Positions 17,287 to 26,578 are shown, counted from the stretch's first letter. The stretch is 64,000 bases of DNA from Arthrobacter sp. ISL-28 (GCF_018613875.1 NZ_JAGGPJ010000007.1:248001-312000); one strand, 5' to 3'. The notes: a model not told the origin generated them from the sequence alone. Numbers and translations: made by a program.

Positions 17287-17327
17287 AGCCCGTCCCCCCG
17301 CAGTCAAAAATTGCGGGGGCACGGGCT
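17287..17327 (+). terminator. Hairpin terminator after mmsA
   Basis: AGCCCGTCCCCCCGCA pairs with TGCGGGGGCACGGGCT apart from one mismatch, with an A-rich loop. It is 15 nt after the mmsA stop and ends the mmsB-mmsA unit. Only a weak T-containing tail follows. Confidence 0.75.
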
Positions 17328-17430
17328 GTTCGTTCGCCCTGCAGGTTTTAGCTAACAGCCGTGCGGCCCCAGGTTCCGCCACTCGTATTCTTTTCTGGGG
17401 GTCGAATAGCCGTCCTGCGATTGCCGAAAG

Positions 17431-18066
17431 TCAGCCGTTCATGATGTCGTTGCGCCGGGTCATGTACTCCTCCATGGAGATCTCGCCGTTGCTGTACTGC
17501 TGGTCGAGCTCGGCCAGCTTGCGCGCACGGAAACCCTGCGGGGCCGACGGCGGCGGGGGAGTCGGGGGAACTGCCTGCTGCTGTGGCTGGGACTGCTGCG
17601 GCCGCGAGGTGTTGGCCTGAAACTCGGGGCTGTCCTCATAAGGGACCTGGCCCGGATACGCCTGGCCCTGATACCCCTGACCCCGATAACCCGGCCCCTG
17701 GAATCCCGGCCCGTTCGGTGTGGCACCGGGGTACTGGAAATTCGGGGGCTGGGAGTTGGGATACTGGGCGTTCGGATACTGGGCGTTCGGGTACGGCGTG
17801 CCAGGGTCTGGCTGATCCATCGGCGGAAGCGGCTCCTGCCCTCGGCCCTGAGGAAGCCCAAGGCCGCCGCTGAAATAGTCCTGCTGGGTGTAGCCGTCCC
17901 GGGGCTGGTTCTTCTGTTTGCCCGAGAAGGAACCGGGGAACTGGTCCGGATACTGTCCGGAGAAATTCTGACCCTGGTCCCGCTTCTGGACGGACCGCCG
18001 GTACATCCGCATCCCCACGGGAATCAGGAGCGACAGAATAATGATCCAGAAAAACAGATTGTTCAC
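17431..18066 (-). CDS. Membrane-anchored SHOCT-domain protein with Pro/Gln/Tyr-rich linker
   Basis: 211 residues in three parts. There is an N-terminal membrane helix (NNLFFWIIILSLLIPVG), then a long disordered linker with repeated QYPNA/QYPN and GYQGQ units. The C-terminal SHOCT motif is RKLAELDQQYSNGEISMEEY followed by MTRRNDIM. The linker contains a 15-bp tandem repeat (17759-17788) giving consecutive NAQYP copies. SHOCT domains are short oligomerisation modules, and function is otherwise unknown. The gene stands alone, facing the mmsA terminator. Confidence 0.8.
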   Translation of the reverse strand: MNNLFFWIIILSLLIPVGMRMYRRSVQKRDQGQNFSGQYPDQFPGSFSGKQKNQPRDGYTQQDYFSGGLGLPQGRGQEPLPPMDQPDPGTPYPNAQYPNAQYPNSQPPNFQYPGATPNGPGFQGPGYRGQGYQGQAYPGQVPYEDSPEFQANTSRPQQSQPQQQAVPPTPPPPSAPQGFRARKLAELDQQYSNGEISMEEYMTRRNDIMNG

Positions 18067-18198
18067 GGTGCTGGGCCTCTCATGGGTTTGAATCCAGCTT
18101 AGCCCCGGATCAACGGGGCGGCTCTTTACGCCGGATCCTGTCCGTTGCCCAAGGCAAGACGTGCCCAGCCAGCGGGTGCTGCAGCACGTGACGACCGC

Positions 18199-19488
18199 TC
18201 AGATCCTGTTTGTTGGCATTCCGATGAACGCCTCATACCTCCGTACCGCGCGGTCCAACTCCCGTGCCAGGGCTTCGTCCTGCAGGCGCCCGCCCAAGGC
18301 ATTGCCGCCGTCAGTGGCTCCGCCGGAATCGAACATGCGGATGTCCAGTTCGCAACGCTGGTCGCGCTTGCCGGGCTGCACAAACCTGTGCCGCCAAGAA
18401 CCCGCCATCCGCCCGTCCAGCAGGACCACATGCATGGGAGCATCATCCACCGGAAGTGCCGGCGCGATCCCGCCGAGGTAACCGCGGGAGACCGAATAAC
18501 CCATGATGTATTCGTCATAACACTGGACCAGGTCGATCCGTGGAGCCGGATCAGTACGCAAGGCTGGATCGCTGTTGCTGCCGCTGGCACTTCGGCGGGC
18601 GACGTTGTCCGGGGCGAAGTAAAAGACGACGCCGTCAATCACCGCAGACTCCAAGCCCGGCTGATCCTCTTCCAGAATGAGCTGCAGCCCCTGCCGCACA
18701 TCGGCCATGGTCAGCCCGGACCAGTCTGCGCAGTCCTTGACGCTGGCGGGGCCACGGCTCCGGAAATACCTCAGGGCCAAAGCGGCGAGCGCCTGCTCCC
18801 TGGACAGCTCTTCGGGCGCGGCGGACGGCATCACGGACGGGACGGTTGATGGCCCCGCTGGTGCACCTTGTGTCACTGCTCGGGCCGGCACCACGCGTTC
18901 GTCGAAGGCAGCATACGTTTGCCGGAGCGCGCCCCCGGCAGTACGCACCGGCGCTCCGCTCACGAGGATGCCGCTGATCTCTGCGTGCATGATGAGGTAC
19001 GCAAGAACCGGGCCGTTGGCAGCGAATCCCGCGCGCTGCAATTCCTCCGCCAGCTGCTCGCGGGTGAGATGCCGGCCGCCCGCGACTGCTGCTGCCAGCA
19101 CATCGCCGCTTCTTGTTGCCGCCGCATCAATCCCTGTCCTGCGGTACATGCCGGCATTGGCCTGGTGCAGGCGCGGTGCGGACAATGCCCGGAGCCACGT
19201 CAGATCCTCTCGGTGCACAAAGTGCCACGTTGGCCGCAGGATATGCGTGCGCAGAATCCGTCCATCAGCGACGGCCTGTTCAATCTCGTTCGCCGTAGCG
19301 CCAGGGGTTCGCTGGGCCAGGGACCAGCGCGCATAAGCAAACTCCTGCGCCTGGACGGCCAGCAGATTCTTCAGGGCGTCCTCTGCCGAAGTCGCCAAGG
19401 GAGCACGGAGCTTCTGGCTTGCCAGCCGGATCCGGACGACGTCCCCGGGGCCAAGCCCGCCGTCATCGGCCAGGATCCCGGTCCTCAT
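18199..19488 (-). CDS. Winged-helix DNA-binding protein, HTH_42 / AlkZ-like DNA glycosylase family
   Basis: 429 residues. The N-terminal LLAVQAQEFAYARWSLAQRT contains the QxQ motif described as catalytic in AlkZ/YcaQ-type glycosylases, and THILRPTWHFVHREDL is the family's second hallmark. Helical and winged-helix repeats follow (LTREQLAEELQRAGF, LALRYFRSRGPASVKDCADW), and the C-terminal YDEYIMGYSVSRG fits the family. AlkZ proteins unhook interstrand crosslinks or excise alkylated bases; whether this member does is inference. ATG 19488. The next gene upstream ends only 33 nt away, on the same strand. Confidence 0.82.
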   Translation of the reverse strand: MRTGILADDGGLGPGDVVRIRLASQKLRAPLATSAEDALKNLLAVQAQEFAYARWSLAQRTPGATANEIEQAVADGRILRTHILRPTWHFVHREDLTWLRALSAPRLHQANAGMYRRTGIDAAATRSGDVLAAAVAGGRHLTREQLAEELQRAGFAANGPVLAYLIMHAEISGILVSGAPVRTAGGALRQTYAAFDERVVPARAVTQGAPAGPSTVPSVMPSAAPEELSREQALAALALRYFRSRGPASVKDCADWSGLTMADVRQGLQLILEEDQPGLESAVIDGVVFYFAPDNVARRSASGSNSDPALRTDPAPRIDLVQCYDEYIMGYSVSRGYLGGIAPALPVDDAPMHVVLLDGRMAGSWRHRFVQPGKRDQRCELDIRMFDSGGATDGGNALGGRLQDEALARELDRAVRRYEAFIGMPTNRI

Positions 19489-19521
19489 CAGACGTGGCCG
19501 TTCATGGCACGGCGGCTGCGG

Positions 19522-20391
19522 CTAATGCCGCACGGCATGTTCGGACCCGAGAGGACCCTCGCCGGAGCCCAACGGGACACCCGGCCCGAAGACGGGACCC
19601 GGCGTCGGCCGTTTTGGCGTGATTCCGTCGCCGGAGGAACGGTGGCGGACCCTGCGGACCACCCACGGCACGAAATACTCCCGCGCCCAGACCAGGTCGC
19701 CGGTGCGGGCCTCGCGCCAGCTACGCGCCGGTAGCGGTTTGGGGGCCAGCGGTTCCAGGCTGTGCTCGATGTTAAGTGAATCGAGCACCATCGCGGCGAT
19801 GGTGTGGTGGCCCAGCGGGGAAAAGTGCAGGCGGTCCTCGTCCCACATCTGGGGATCCTTCAGCTGCCGAAGCGACCACATATCGGCGATGATGGCGTCG
19901 TGCCGGGCGGCGACGGTCCTGAGATTCTCGTTGTAGATGGCAACCCTGCTCCGGATCCGGCCCAGCACGGAGGACCCGGTGTCGGGACCATTGAACAGGA
20001 CCACTGTTGCGCCGCTCATGGCCAGGATCTGGATCACGTGGTCCAGCTTCTCGGCCAGGGCGTCAGGATCTCCGCCGGGTCGGATGAGGTCGTTGCCTCC
20101 GGCGGACAGGGTCACAAGATCAGGCTTCAGGGCCAGGCACGGGGCAAGCTGCTGGTCAATGATCTGCTGGAGCAGGCGGCCACGGACAGCAAGGTTGGCA
20201 TAGGCGAAATCGTCGTGGCCGCGCCCCAGTTCCTCCGCTACGCGGTCGGCCCAGCCCCGGTAGCCGCCCGGACTGCTCGGTTCGGGATCACCGATTCCTT
20301 CCGTAAAGGAGTCGCCCATCGCGACGTATCGGCTCCAGGGATGGCGGTCTGACGGGCTCTGGGGATTCTGCAACGATTCGGTTCCGCTCAC
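19522..20391 (-). CDS. SGNH/GDSL-family hydrolase
   Basis: 289 residues. Block I is YVAMGDSFTEGIGD (nucleophile Ser), block II has the Gly in NLAVRGRLLQQII, block III is LVTLSAGGNDLIRPG and block V is DEDRLHFSPLGHHTIAAMVL with the Asp-His pair. There is no signal peptide, so it is probably cytoplasmic. About 60 residues of basic, low-conservation sequence follow the catalytic domain. GTG 20391 is preceded by AGGA. It is divergent from the carboxylesterase gene across a 77-nt spacer holding a palindrome. Confidence 0.85.
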   Translation of the reverse strand: MSGTESLQNPQSPSDRHPWSRYVAMGDSFTEGIGDPEPSSPGGYRGWADRVAEELGRGHDDFAYANLAVRGRLLQQIIDQQLAPCLALKPDLVTLSAGGNDLIRPGGDPDALAEKLDHVIQILAMSGATVVLFNGPDTGSSVLGRIRSRVAIYNENLRTVAARHDAIIADMWSLRQLKDPQMWDEDRLHFSPLGHHTIAAMVLDSLNIEHSLEPLAPKPLPARSWREARTGDLVWAREYFVPWVVRRVRHRSSGDGITPKRPTPGPVFGPGVPLGSGEGPLGSEHAVRH

Positions 20392-20437
20392 GGTTCACAT
20401 CCTGCCCTCTCCCTGCCAAGCTACGCCACCGTAGGTA

Positions 20438-20453
20438 GTTACCGTCCGGTAAC
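20438..20453. promoter_or_regulatory. Palindrome GTTACCG-TC-CGGTAAC between divergent hydrolase genes
   Basis: A perfect 7+7 bp inverted repeat with a 2-nt centre, 15 nt before the esterase ATG and 46 nt from the SGNH gene. The size and position fit an operator for a dimeric repressor. No regulator gene is adjacent. Confidence 0.5.
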
Positions 20454-20468
20454 TGTAAGAATGGAGCC

Positions 20469-21119
20469 ATGACTTTAGCCGACTCCTTTCCTGCCCCTAT
20501 TGTCGTGTGGTCCGAGCCCGAGGAAACCCGGGCTGGCAAGCCCCTGCTTGTCCTCCTGCACGGCCACGGAGCAAACGAGCAGGATCTCCTCAGCCTGGCG
20601 GACATGCTCCCGGACGACTTCGCAGTGGCGTCTGTCCGTGCCCCCATCCCCGTAGGCCCCGGCTATTCCTGGTTCCCGCTGACCAATACTGTCGAATACT
20701 CGGTGGAGGCAGTGAAGTCCGCCGCCGGCTATGTGCTCGACTGGATCGACACCGTCAAGGCCAACCACCCCTCCGTGACGCTCCTCGGGTTCTCCATGGG
20801 GATGGCCATGGCCACCACGCTGCTCCGGCAACGGCCCGCCGACTTTGCCGCCGTCGTCGGGCTTTCCGGTTTTGTTGTCGACGCCGGCTCCGACGGTGAG
20901 TTCCGCGATGCCGAACTGGACGGAACGGTGCCCCTTTTCTGGGGTCGGGACCAGCAGGACCCGGTCATCACCCCGGACAAGATCGAATACACGATGGGCT
21001 GGGTCCGCAAACACGTGAAGCTGACCAAGGTCCTGTACACCGGAATGTGGCACAGCATCAACGCACAGGAGATCGGCCACGTGTCGGAATTCCTCACGCA
21101 TGAGGTGCTGAACAAGTAG
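20469..21119 (+). CDS. Phospholipase/carboxylesterase family alpha/beta hydrolase
   Basis: 216 residues. The oxyanion-hole motif LLVLLHGHGANEQDLLSLA, the nucleophile elbow VTLLGFSMGMAMA, the acid in RDQQDPVITP and the histidine in TGMWHSINAQEI give a complete triad for the Abhydrolase_2 (YpfH/carboxylesterase) group. ATG 20469 follows GGAG by three bases. Cytoplasmic, single gene; the substrate is an unspecified ester. Confidence 0.88.
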   Translation: MTLADSFPAPIVVWSEPEETRAGKPLLVLLHGHGANEQDLLSLADMLPDDFAVASVRAPIPVGPGYSWFPLTNTVEYSVEAVKSAAGYVLDWIDTVKANHPSVTLLGFSMGMAMATTLLRQRPADFAAVVGLSGFVVDAGSDGEFRDAELDGTVPLFWGRDQQDPVITPDKIEYTMGWVRKHVKLTKVLYTGMWHSINAQEIGHVSEFLTHEVLNK

Positions 21120-21153
21120 CCGTTCGCGGCAAAAGCTCCAGAGTCCCCTGGGA

Positions 21154-21387
21154 TCAGGCGCCGGGTGCGATGATCCGGACTGTGTGGTTATTGACCGTGA
21201 CGGTATCTCCGTGATGGAGCTGCCGGCCGCGCCTGTCGTCGATTTCGCCGTTGACCTTGACCAGTCCGTTCTTGATCAGCTCGGTTGCCTCGACGCCGTC
21301 CTCCACCATGTTCGCAAGTTTCAGGAGCTGACCGAGGCGGATCATGTCGTCGCGGATGGGGATGTCTTCGATTTCCTGGTTGCTCAT
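21154..21387 (-). CDS. S4-domain RNA-binding protein
   Basis: 77 residues from the ATG at 21387. The whole protein is one S4 domain: DDMIRLGQLLKLANMVEDG, then ATELIKNGLVKVNGE and RRGRQLHHGDTVTV, the pattern seen in YaaA/Hsp15-like ribosome-associated proteins. The frame is open 14 codons further upstream, but that would run into the start of the divergent transporter. The two start codons are only 33 nt apart, so both promoters overlap the neighbouring gene. Confidence 0.85.
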   Translation of the reverse strand: MSNQEIEDIPIRDDMIRLGQLLKLANMVEDGVEATELIKNGLVKVNGEIDDRRGRQLHHGDTVTVNNHTVRIIAPGA

Positions 21388-21420
21388 ACAAGCAATGATG
21401 CCCGACGTAAGGTAAACCCA

Positions 21421-22434
21421 ATGACCCACGCACCGCGGCTGCCCCTCGCCGCAGGCCTTCCGATGGCCGTGGCCGCCGGCCTCGCCATCCCTGTCCAGGG
21501 GCGGATCAACGGGGCCCTCGGCGCCCGCCTCGGGGATGGAATCGCCGCCGCCGTGGTCAGTTTCAGCACCGGACTCGTGCTCATGATCCTGGTCTCGCTG
21601 ATCCTGCCCCGCGGACGGGCCGGTCTTGCCCGGATCCTCCCTGCCGTGCGGCAGCGCCGGTTCCCGCCCTACTACGTCCTCGCCGGCGGAATCGGCGCCT
21701 TCTTTGTCTTCGCGCAGTCCTTCACAATCGGCCTGTTGGGGGTCGCGCTGTTCACCGTATCTACCGTCACGGGCCAGACAGCCAGCGGGCTGCTCGTGGA
21801 CAGGCTGGGAATTGGCCCCGGCGGCAAGAAAGCGGTGACCGGCATCCGCGTCATCGGCTGCATCCTCACCATCGCGGCCGTGGCATGGGCTGTGTCGCCC
21901 CGCTTCAATGGCGGCGGCGCCGGCGGCTCAGCGGGAGGACCGGCCGGAGGAGACCCGGGCCAGCTCATCCTGCCGGTAATCCTTCCGGTTCTGGCCGGCT
22001 TCCTCATGAGCTTCCAGCAGGCGATGAACGGCACCGCCACCATGCACTACGGAACCCCGATCGCCGCCACCCTGGTGAATTTCGTGGCAGGCACGTGTGT
22101 GCTGTGGGCCGCCTGGCTCGTCAAGGCGGCAGTCGCCGGAGTAGGCAACCCGCTGCCGGAAGAGTGGTGGTACTACCTCGGCGGGCCCATGGGCTGCGTG
22201 TTCATCGGGCTCGGGGCGCTGCTGGTCCGCAGTCTCGGTGTGCTCGTGACGGGACTTGGCATGATCGCCGGGCAGCTCCTGGGCTCACTCGGGCTCGACC
22301 TGGTGGTTCCGGCTCCGGGCAGCGTGGTGGAGGTTCCCACGGTGCTCGGCACGCTACTCACTCTGGGTGCCATCGTCCTTGCCACTCTTCCATGGCCGCG
22401 GGGAGCGATCCGCAGGCAGCGCCCGGTAGGCTAG
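21421..22434 (+). CDS. DMT-family transporter, YdcZ/DUF606 type
   Basis: 337 residues, two similar halves each with about five membrane spans. Half one has AAGLAIPVQGRINGALGARL, then VVSFSTGLVLMIL. Half two has AGFLMSFQQAMNGTATMHYG, then TLVNFVAGTCVLW. This inner repeat with QxxxNG motifs is typical of PF04657. ATG 21421 is chosen because the hydrophobic region starts right after it; the frame continues upstream through the S4 gene. Substrate unknown. A Gly-rich loop links the halves. Confidence 0.85.
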   Translation: MTHAPRLPLAAGLPMAVAAGLAIPVQGRINGALGARLGDGIAAAVVSFSTGLVLMILVSLILPRGRAGLARILPAVRQRRFPPYYVLAGGIGAFFVFAQSFTIGLLGVALFTVSTVTGQTASGLLVDRLGIGPGGKKAVTGIRVIGCILTIAAVAWAVSPRFNGGGAGGSAGGPAGGDPGQLILPVILPVLAGFLMSFQQAMNGTATMHYGTPIAATLVNFVAGTCVLWAAWLVKAAVAGVGNPLPEEWWYYLGGPMGCVFIGLGALLVRSLGVLVTGLGMIAGQLLGSLGLDLVVPAPGSVVEVPTVLGTLLTLGAIVLATLPWPRGAIRRQRPVG

Positions 22435-22554
22435 GACACGCAGCTTTCTGCACTGTTTTCCCTTCGCACACCACCCCCGCCCGGCAACCAGCCGGGGTTT
22501 CGGGGCCATAAACCGCGGACCGCACCCAGCGGCCCTGTAGAAATTGGAGTTCCC

Positions 22555-23940
22555 ATGGCAGCAAAATCCGTCCTCGACCAGGTCATTTCCCTTTCCAAGC
22601 GGAGAGGTTTCGTTTTCCAGGCCGGCGAGATCTACGGAGGCTCCCGCTCCGCCTGGGACTACGGACCCCTCGGTGCAGAGCTGAAGGAGAACATCAAGCG
22701 CCAATGGTGGCAGTCCGTGGTGCGCGGCCGTGAGGACGTTGTAGGCCTGGATTCCTCCGTGATCTTGCCCCGCCAGGTATGGGAAGCTTCCGGCCACGTC
22801 GAGGTCTTCTCCGACCCGCTGGTGGAATGCCTGTCCTGCCACAAGCGCTACCGCGCCGACCACCTCGAGGAAGAGTACGAGGAAAAGAAGGGCCGCCCCG
22901 CCGAAAACGGCCTTAAGGACATCGCCTGTGCCAACTGCGGCACCCGCGGCGAATGGACCGAGCCGCAGGAATTCTCCGGCCTCCTCAAGACCTTCCTGGG
23001 CCCGGTTGCCAACGAGGAGGGCCTGCACTACCTGCGCCCGGAAACAGCCCAGGGCATCTTCGTGAACTTCAGCAACGTGCTCACGACGTCGCGGAAGAAG
23101 CCCCCGTTCGGCATCGGCCAGATCGGCAAGTCCTTCCGCAACGAGATCACGCCCGGAAACTTCATCTTCCGCACCCGTGAGTTCGAGCAGATGGAGATGG
23201 AATTCTTCGTCGAGCCCGGCACGGACGAGGAATGGCACCAGTACTGGATGAAGGAGCGCATGGCCTGGTACACCGGCCTGGGCATCAGGGAGGAAAACCT
23301 CCGCTTCTTCGAGCACCCGCTGGACAAGCTGAGCCACTATTCCAAGGGCACCACGGACATCGAATACCGCTTCGGTTTCCAGGGCTCGGAGTGGGGCGAG
23401 CTGGAGGGCATTGCCAACCGCACCGACTTCGATCTCTCCACCCATGCCAAGGCCTCCGGCCACGATCTGAGCTACTTCAACCAGGCCACGAACGAGCGCT
23501 ACACGCCGTACGTTATCGAACCCGCTGCAGGCCTGACCCGCTCCTTCATGGCCTTCCTGGTGGATGCTTACACCGAGGACGAAGCCCCCAACGCCAAGGG
23601 CGGGGTGGACGTGCGCACCGTGCTGAAGCTTGACCCCCGCCTCGCACCGGTCAAGGCTGCCGTCCTTCCGCTGAGCCGGAACGAGGACCTGTCCCCGAAA
23701 GCCAAGGACCTCGGCGCCCAGCTCCGCAAGAACTGGAACATCGACTTTGACGACGCCGGTGCGATCGGACGCCGCTACCGCCGCCAGGACGAGATCGGAA
23801 CCCCGTTCTGCATCACCGTGGACTTCGACACCCTTGATGACCAGGCCGTCACCATCCGTGAGCGCGACACCATGAGCCAGGACCGCGTCTCCCTGGACAA
23901 GGTGGAGGGCTACCTGGCCGCACGGCTGATCGGCGCCTAA
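22555..23940 (+). CDS. glyQS: Glycine--tRNA ligase (single-chain, alpha2 type)
   Basis: 461 residues, the class II dimeric enzyme used by actinobacteria, which charges tRNA-Gly. Motifs: [20 protein letters not shown] at the N-terminus, a four-cysteine zinc ribbon (ECLSCHKR, then [10 protein letters not shown]), [13 protein letters not shown], and motif 2 [20 protein letters not shown]. The family-specific [16 protein letters not shown] (motif 3 region) and the C-terminal anticodon-binding domain are present. ATG follows GGAG. The 120-nt leader shows no T-box structure. The next gene starts 2 nt after its stop, so the GNAT gene is translationally linked. Confidence 0.97.
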   Translation: MAAKSVLDQVISLSKRRGFVFQAGEIYGGSRSAWDYGPLGAELKENIKRQWWQSVVRGREDVVGLDSSVILPRQVWEASGHVEVFSDPLVECLSCHKRYRADHLEEEYEEKKGRPAENGLKDIACANCGTRGEWTEPQEFSGLLKTFLGPVANEEGLHYLRPETAQGIFVNFSNVLTTSRKKPPFGIGQIGKSFRNEITPGNFIFRTREFEQMEMEFFVEPGTDEEWHQYWMKERMAWYTGLGIREENLRFFEHPLDKLSHYSKGTTDIEYRFGFQGSEWGELEGIANRTDFDLSTHAKASGHDLSYFNQATNERYTPYVIEPAAGLTRSFMAFLVDAYTEDEAPNAKGGVDVRTVLKLDPRLAPVKAAVLPLSRNEDLSPKAKDLGAQLRKNWNIDFDDAGAIGRRYRRQDEIGTPFCITVDFDTLDDQAVTIRERDTMSQDRVSLDKVEGYLAARLIGA

Positions 23941-23942
23941 CC

Positions 23943-24920
23943 GTGGCGATCCAATACCGTGAATGGCGCGAAGGCGACGACCTTGCGCTCCTGGAAATCT
24001 GGGGAGACCCGGAAACTGTCCAGGCCGGACAGTTCCGGGGCACCCTGGCGCCTTCCAGCAACGCACCCTGGCGGCGCTGCATTGTGGCCGAGGACGTCGT
24101 GGACGGCGTCAGCATTCCGGTTGCCGCCGGCGTGGTCCACGAGGCGTCCCTGCACCCGGAGCGCCTGTGGGTCTATGTCGAGGTAGCCCGGGACCACCGC
24201 CGCTCCGGCATCGGTTCCACGCTGCTCATGATGCTGCGCCGCGAAGCCGAAGCGTCGCCGTCGGGAGTTAACCGGCTGCGGTGCAAGGTCGAGCCGGGCA
24301 CGCCCGGTGCAGCGTTTGCCGAAGCCGCGGGACTCACTCCGATCCAGCGCTCGCAGCTCGTCGTCGTGGAACCTGCGGCCCTGAAGCTTCCGGTGTTCGG
24401 GGACGGTTCTGAGGAAGCCGCTGCGGAGCGTGTGGAGGACCTGGCCACCGGTTCGGTGGAACTGTCCGACGTCGTAGGGCGGTATTACACGTCAGTCCAC
24501 GGCTGGGACAGCCCGGGCGAGCTGAGCATCCCCACGGTCCAGCGGCTGTTTCTCGATGAACTCAGCGGCGCCCACGGGGCGATCGTCTTGCGTGCGCCAA
24601 AGGCCAGCGCATTCGGCCAGGGCGTGCCGACGTCGAAGAAGGGCAGGCTGCAGGCGTTCGCCATCAGCTACGCGGAGCTCAATCCCGAACAGGGACCGTC
24701 AGGCCACCCCTCGGACGTGTTCCTCGGCCATGAGCCGGAGCTGGAGCCCGACGAGGCACAGGCCGCGGTCCGTGACCTGCTCGCGCTGATCGCGTACCAG
24801 TACCCGGTCCTCATGGAAGTGGATGATTCCATGACAGCGGTGCGCTCCGTCGTCGAGCCGCTGATGGAGACGGGCAAGGCCCGCCGCCAAGGTGCCGAGA
24901 CGTTCGTCGTCTCCGACTAA
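23943..24920 (+). CDS. Two-domain GNAT N-acetyltransferase
   Basis: 325 residues starting with GTG two bases after the glyQS stop. The N-terminal half holds a full GNAT acetyl-CoA site (LWVYVEVARDHRRSGIGSTL). The C-terminal half looks like a second, degenerate GNAT domain (SDVFLGHEPELEPDEAQAAV is part of it) without an obvious cofactor loop. The acceptor is unknown. Its stop codon overlaps the convergent plsC-like gene: both stops lie in the shared bases CTAA at 24917-24920. Confidence 0.82.
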   Translation: MAIQYREWREGDDLALLEIWGDPETVQAGQFRGTLAPSSNAPWRRCIVAEDVVDGVSIPVAAGVVHEASLHPERLWVYVEVARDHRRSGIGSTLLMMLRREAEASPSGVNRLRCKVEPGTPGAAFAEAAGLTPIQRSQLVVVEPAALKLPVFGDGSEEAAAERVEDLATGSVELSDVVGRYYTSVHGWDSPGELSIPTVQRLFLDELSGAHGAIVLRAPKASAFGQGVPTSKKGRLQAFAISYAELNPEQGPSGHPSDVFLGHEPELEPDEAQAAVRDLLALIAYQYPVLMEVDDSMTAVRSVVEPLMETGKARRQGAETFVVSD

Positions 24921-25720
24921 CCCCGGCGACGACGGCGGCCCCTCGCCCGGTCCTCGGCATCCAGCCTTTGCCGTTCGGCCTCGGAGGGGGCGCCGCCGCC
25001 GAGATCGGCGGGCATCCACCAGTCGCCAGGTTTAGCGGCGACCGGAAAACTGGCGATGCAGTAATCGATCCCTGCCTGGAGTATTTCCCGGAGCCTTGCC
25101 GTTTCGGCCTCCGCATCGATGCCGGGTGCCGGCGTCATCGGCGGGCCGATATGGACGCGGACGGGAGCGCGCCAGGCGGTCCGGCCCGAAAATCGGCGGC
25201 CGCGGGTCAGGAGCCGGTGGGCGCCCCAGACGGACATCGGGATGACGGGCACGCCGGCCTCTGCCGCCATCCGCACGGCACCGGTCTTGCATTCGCGCAC
25301 TTTGAAGCTGCGGCTGACGCCCGCTTCCGGGAACACGGCAAGGTATTCCCCGGCACGGAGCTTGGCCACTGCGGCATCATAGGCAGCGGAGCGGGAACCG
25401 TAGCTCACCACGACATTCCCGGTGGCACTGATGACCGGCCCCGCGAGCCAGTGATCCGCCGCGCCCTGGGTGATGAGGAAGCGGAGCTGGGCCCGGGCAT
25501 GGTTCCAGACCACCAGTTCGGCGGCGGCAAAATCGAGATAGCCAAAGTGCGTGACCGCCATGACCGCTCCTCGACCAGGCTGTACCAGCCGCGACGAACC
25601 GTTCCGCGGATCGGAAGCGGGCAGGTGCTCCCGGCCGGTGACGATGACGCCGACCTGGAAAATCCAGCGCAGGAAGAGACCTGCCCGGACGAGCAGCCGG
25701 TAGAAGCGGTCATTCGGCAT
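24917..25720 (-). CDS. 1-acyl-sn-glycerol-3-phosphate acyltransferase (PlsC family)
   Basis: 267 residues. The acyltransferase motif HX4D is VTHFGYLDFA; a second motif is YLAVFPEAGVSRS, and GVPVIPMSVWG is the fourth conserved block. A hydrophobic N-terminus (LLVRAGLFLRWIFQVGVIV) suggests inner-membrane association. It transfers acyl groups to lysophosphatidic acid or a related acceptor. The C-terminus is very basic (RARGRRRRRG). It follows an alpha/beta hydrolase gene by 9 nt, an arrangement suggesting lipid metabolism. Confidence 0.86.
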   Translation of the reverse strand: MPNDRFYRLLVRAGLFLRWIFQVGVIVTGREHLPASDPRNGSSRLVQPGRGAVMAVTHFGYLDFAAAELVVWNHARAQLRFLITQGAADHWLAGPVISATGNVVVSYGSRSAAYDAAVAKLRAGEYLAVFPEAGVSRSFKVRECKTGAVRMAAEAGVPVIPMSVWGAHRLLTRGRRFSGRTAWRAPVRVHIGPPMTPAPGIDAEAETARLREILQAGIDYCIASFPVAAKPGDWWMPADLGGGAPSEAERQRLDAEDRARGRRRRRG

Positions 25721-25729
25721 GGGCGTGAG

Positions 25730-26578
25730 TCACAGCACTGCCGGGGAGGTCTGCGCAGTTGGCGGGACCAGCCGGTCGAGCGAGGCAACGGACCTCAGCG
25801 GAGATTCAGCAGGGACACCGGATCTCTCGCTGAAGGCCTTCAGCAGGAAGCCGGTGGCCAGCGTGTGCCAGAGCCGCACGCGCCGGATCATGAAGTGGCC
25901 GGTCGCCTTGAGCGAAACGTACTGCAGCACCTCAGCATCCGGGGCCGCCCGCCGCGCAAACCGCAGGGACGCCGTCGGGCTCGTCCAGCGATCCTGGTCG
26001 CCGTGCACGATGAGGACCTTCCGCCCGGCCACGGGTGCAGCCGGTGTTGCATCGTTGAGCCACGGGGCGAGCGCCACCACGGCATCCACCTGGGGGTCGT
26101 CGGCCACGCAGAGGGCGGTCAGACCGCCCATGGAATGCCCCAGCAGGTACACCGGGACGCCCGGGTGTTCCTCCCGGATCTTCGCCAGGGCCCAGCGGGC
26201 ATCCTTCAGCGGCGACATCTCCTCGCCGTTCCAGCCGCGCACCCGGTTCCGCAGAATCCACACTTCCAAGCCGAGCTTCCGGCCGGCCCGGTGCAGTTGC
26301 CGCGCGAACGGCACCATCCGGGCGGGGCCCAGGTGGCGGGCCTGGACAGGTTCGAAAGAGTGGGAGCGGCCGCCGTGGAGGACCAGCGCCACGCCCCGGG
26401 TGATGCCGGTGGGCCTCAGGACAGTCAGCACCGCTTCCGCGGGCGGTACTGCGCCAGCCGACGGCGGTCCTGCGCCAGCCGACGGCGGCGCCACCCTCGG
26501 TTGAGCGGCTTCGGCTGGGTCCGGTTTGGCAGTATTGCGGTGGCTCACGCCTGCATCCTCCGACTTTGTGTCCTCCAT
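25730..26578 (-). CDS. Alpha/beta hydrolase (lysophospholipase-like)
   Basis: 282 residues. The oxyanion region GVALVLHGGRSHSFEP, the nucleophile elbow PVYLLGHSMGGLTALCV, the acid in VLIVHGDQDRWTSP and the histidine in LKATGHFMIRRVRLW are all present. The first 45 residues are low complexity (PPSAGAG, PPSAGAV) from a 21-bp repeat at 26450-26490, so the true start could be further in; ATG 26578 is used. It lies immediately upstream of the plsC-like gene and is probably co-transcribed, consistent with acyl-ester turnover. Confidence 0.82.
   Translation of the reverse strand: MEDTKSEDAGVSHRNTAKPDPAEAAQPRVAPPSAGAGPPSAGAVPPAEAVLTVLRPTGITRGVALVLHGGRSHSFEPVQARHLGPARMVPFARQLHRAGRKLGLEVWILRNRVRGWNGEEMSPLKDARWALAKIREEHPGVPVYLLGHSMGGLTALCVADDPQVDAVVALAPWLNDATPAAPVAGRKVLIVHGDQDRWTSPTASLRFARRAAPDAEVLQYVSLKATGHFMIRRVRLWHTLATGFLLKAFSERSGVPAESPLRSVASLDRLVPPTAQTSPAVL

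Noticed and set aside
22435..22554. T-box leader for glyQS
   Set aside because: No specifier loop, T-box sequence or terminator/antiterminator pair is visible in the 120-nt leader.
22354..24066. A 570-codon open frame antisense to glyQS
   Set aside because: It mirrors the codon periodicity of the highly conserved synthetase; its composition is typical of antisense frames in high-GC DNA and it has no domain signature.
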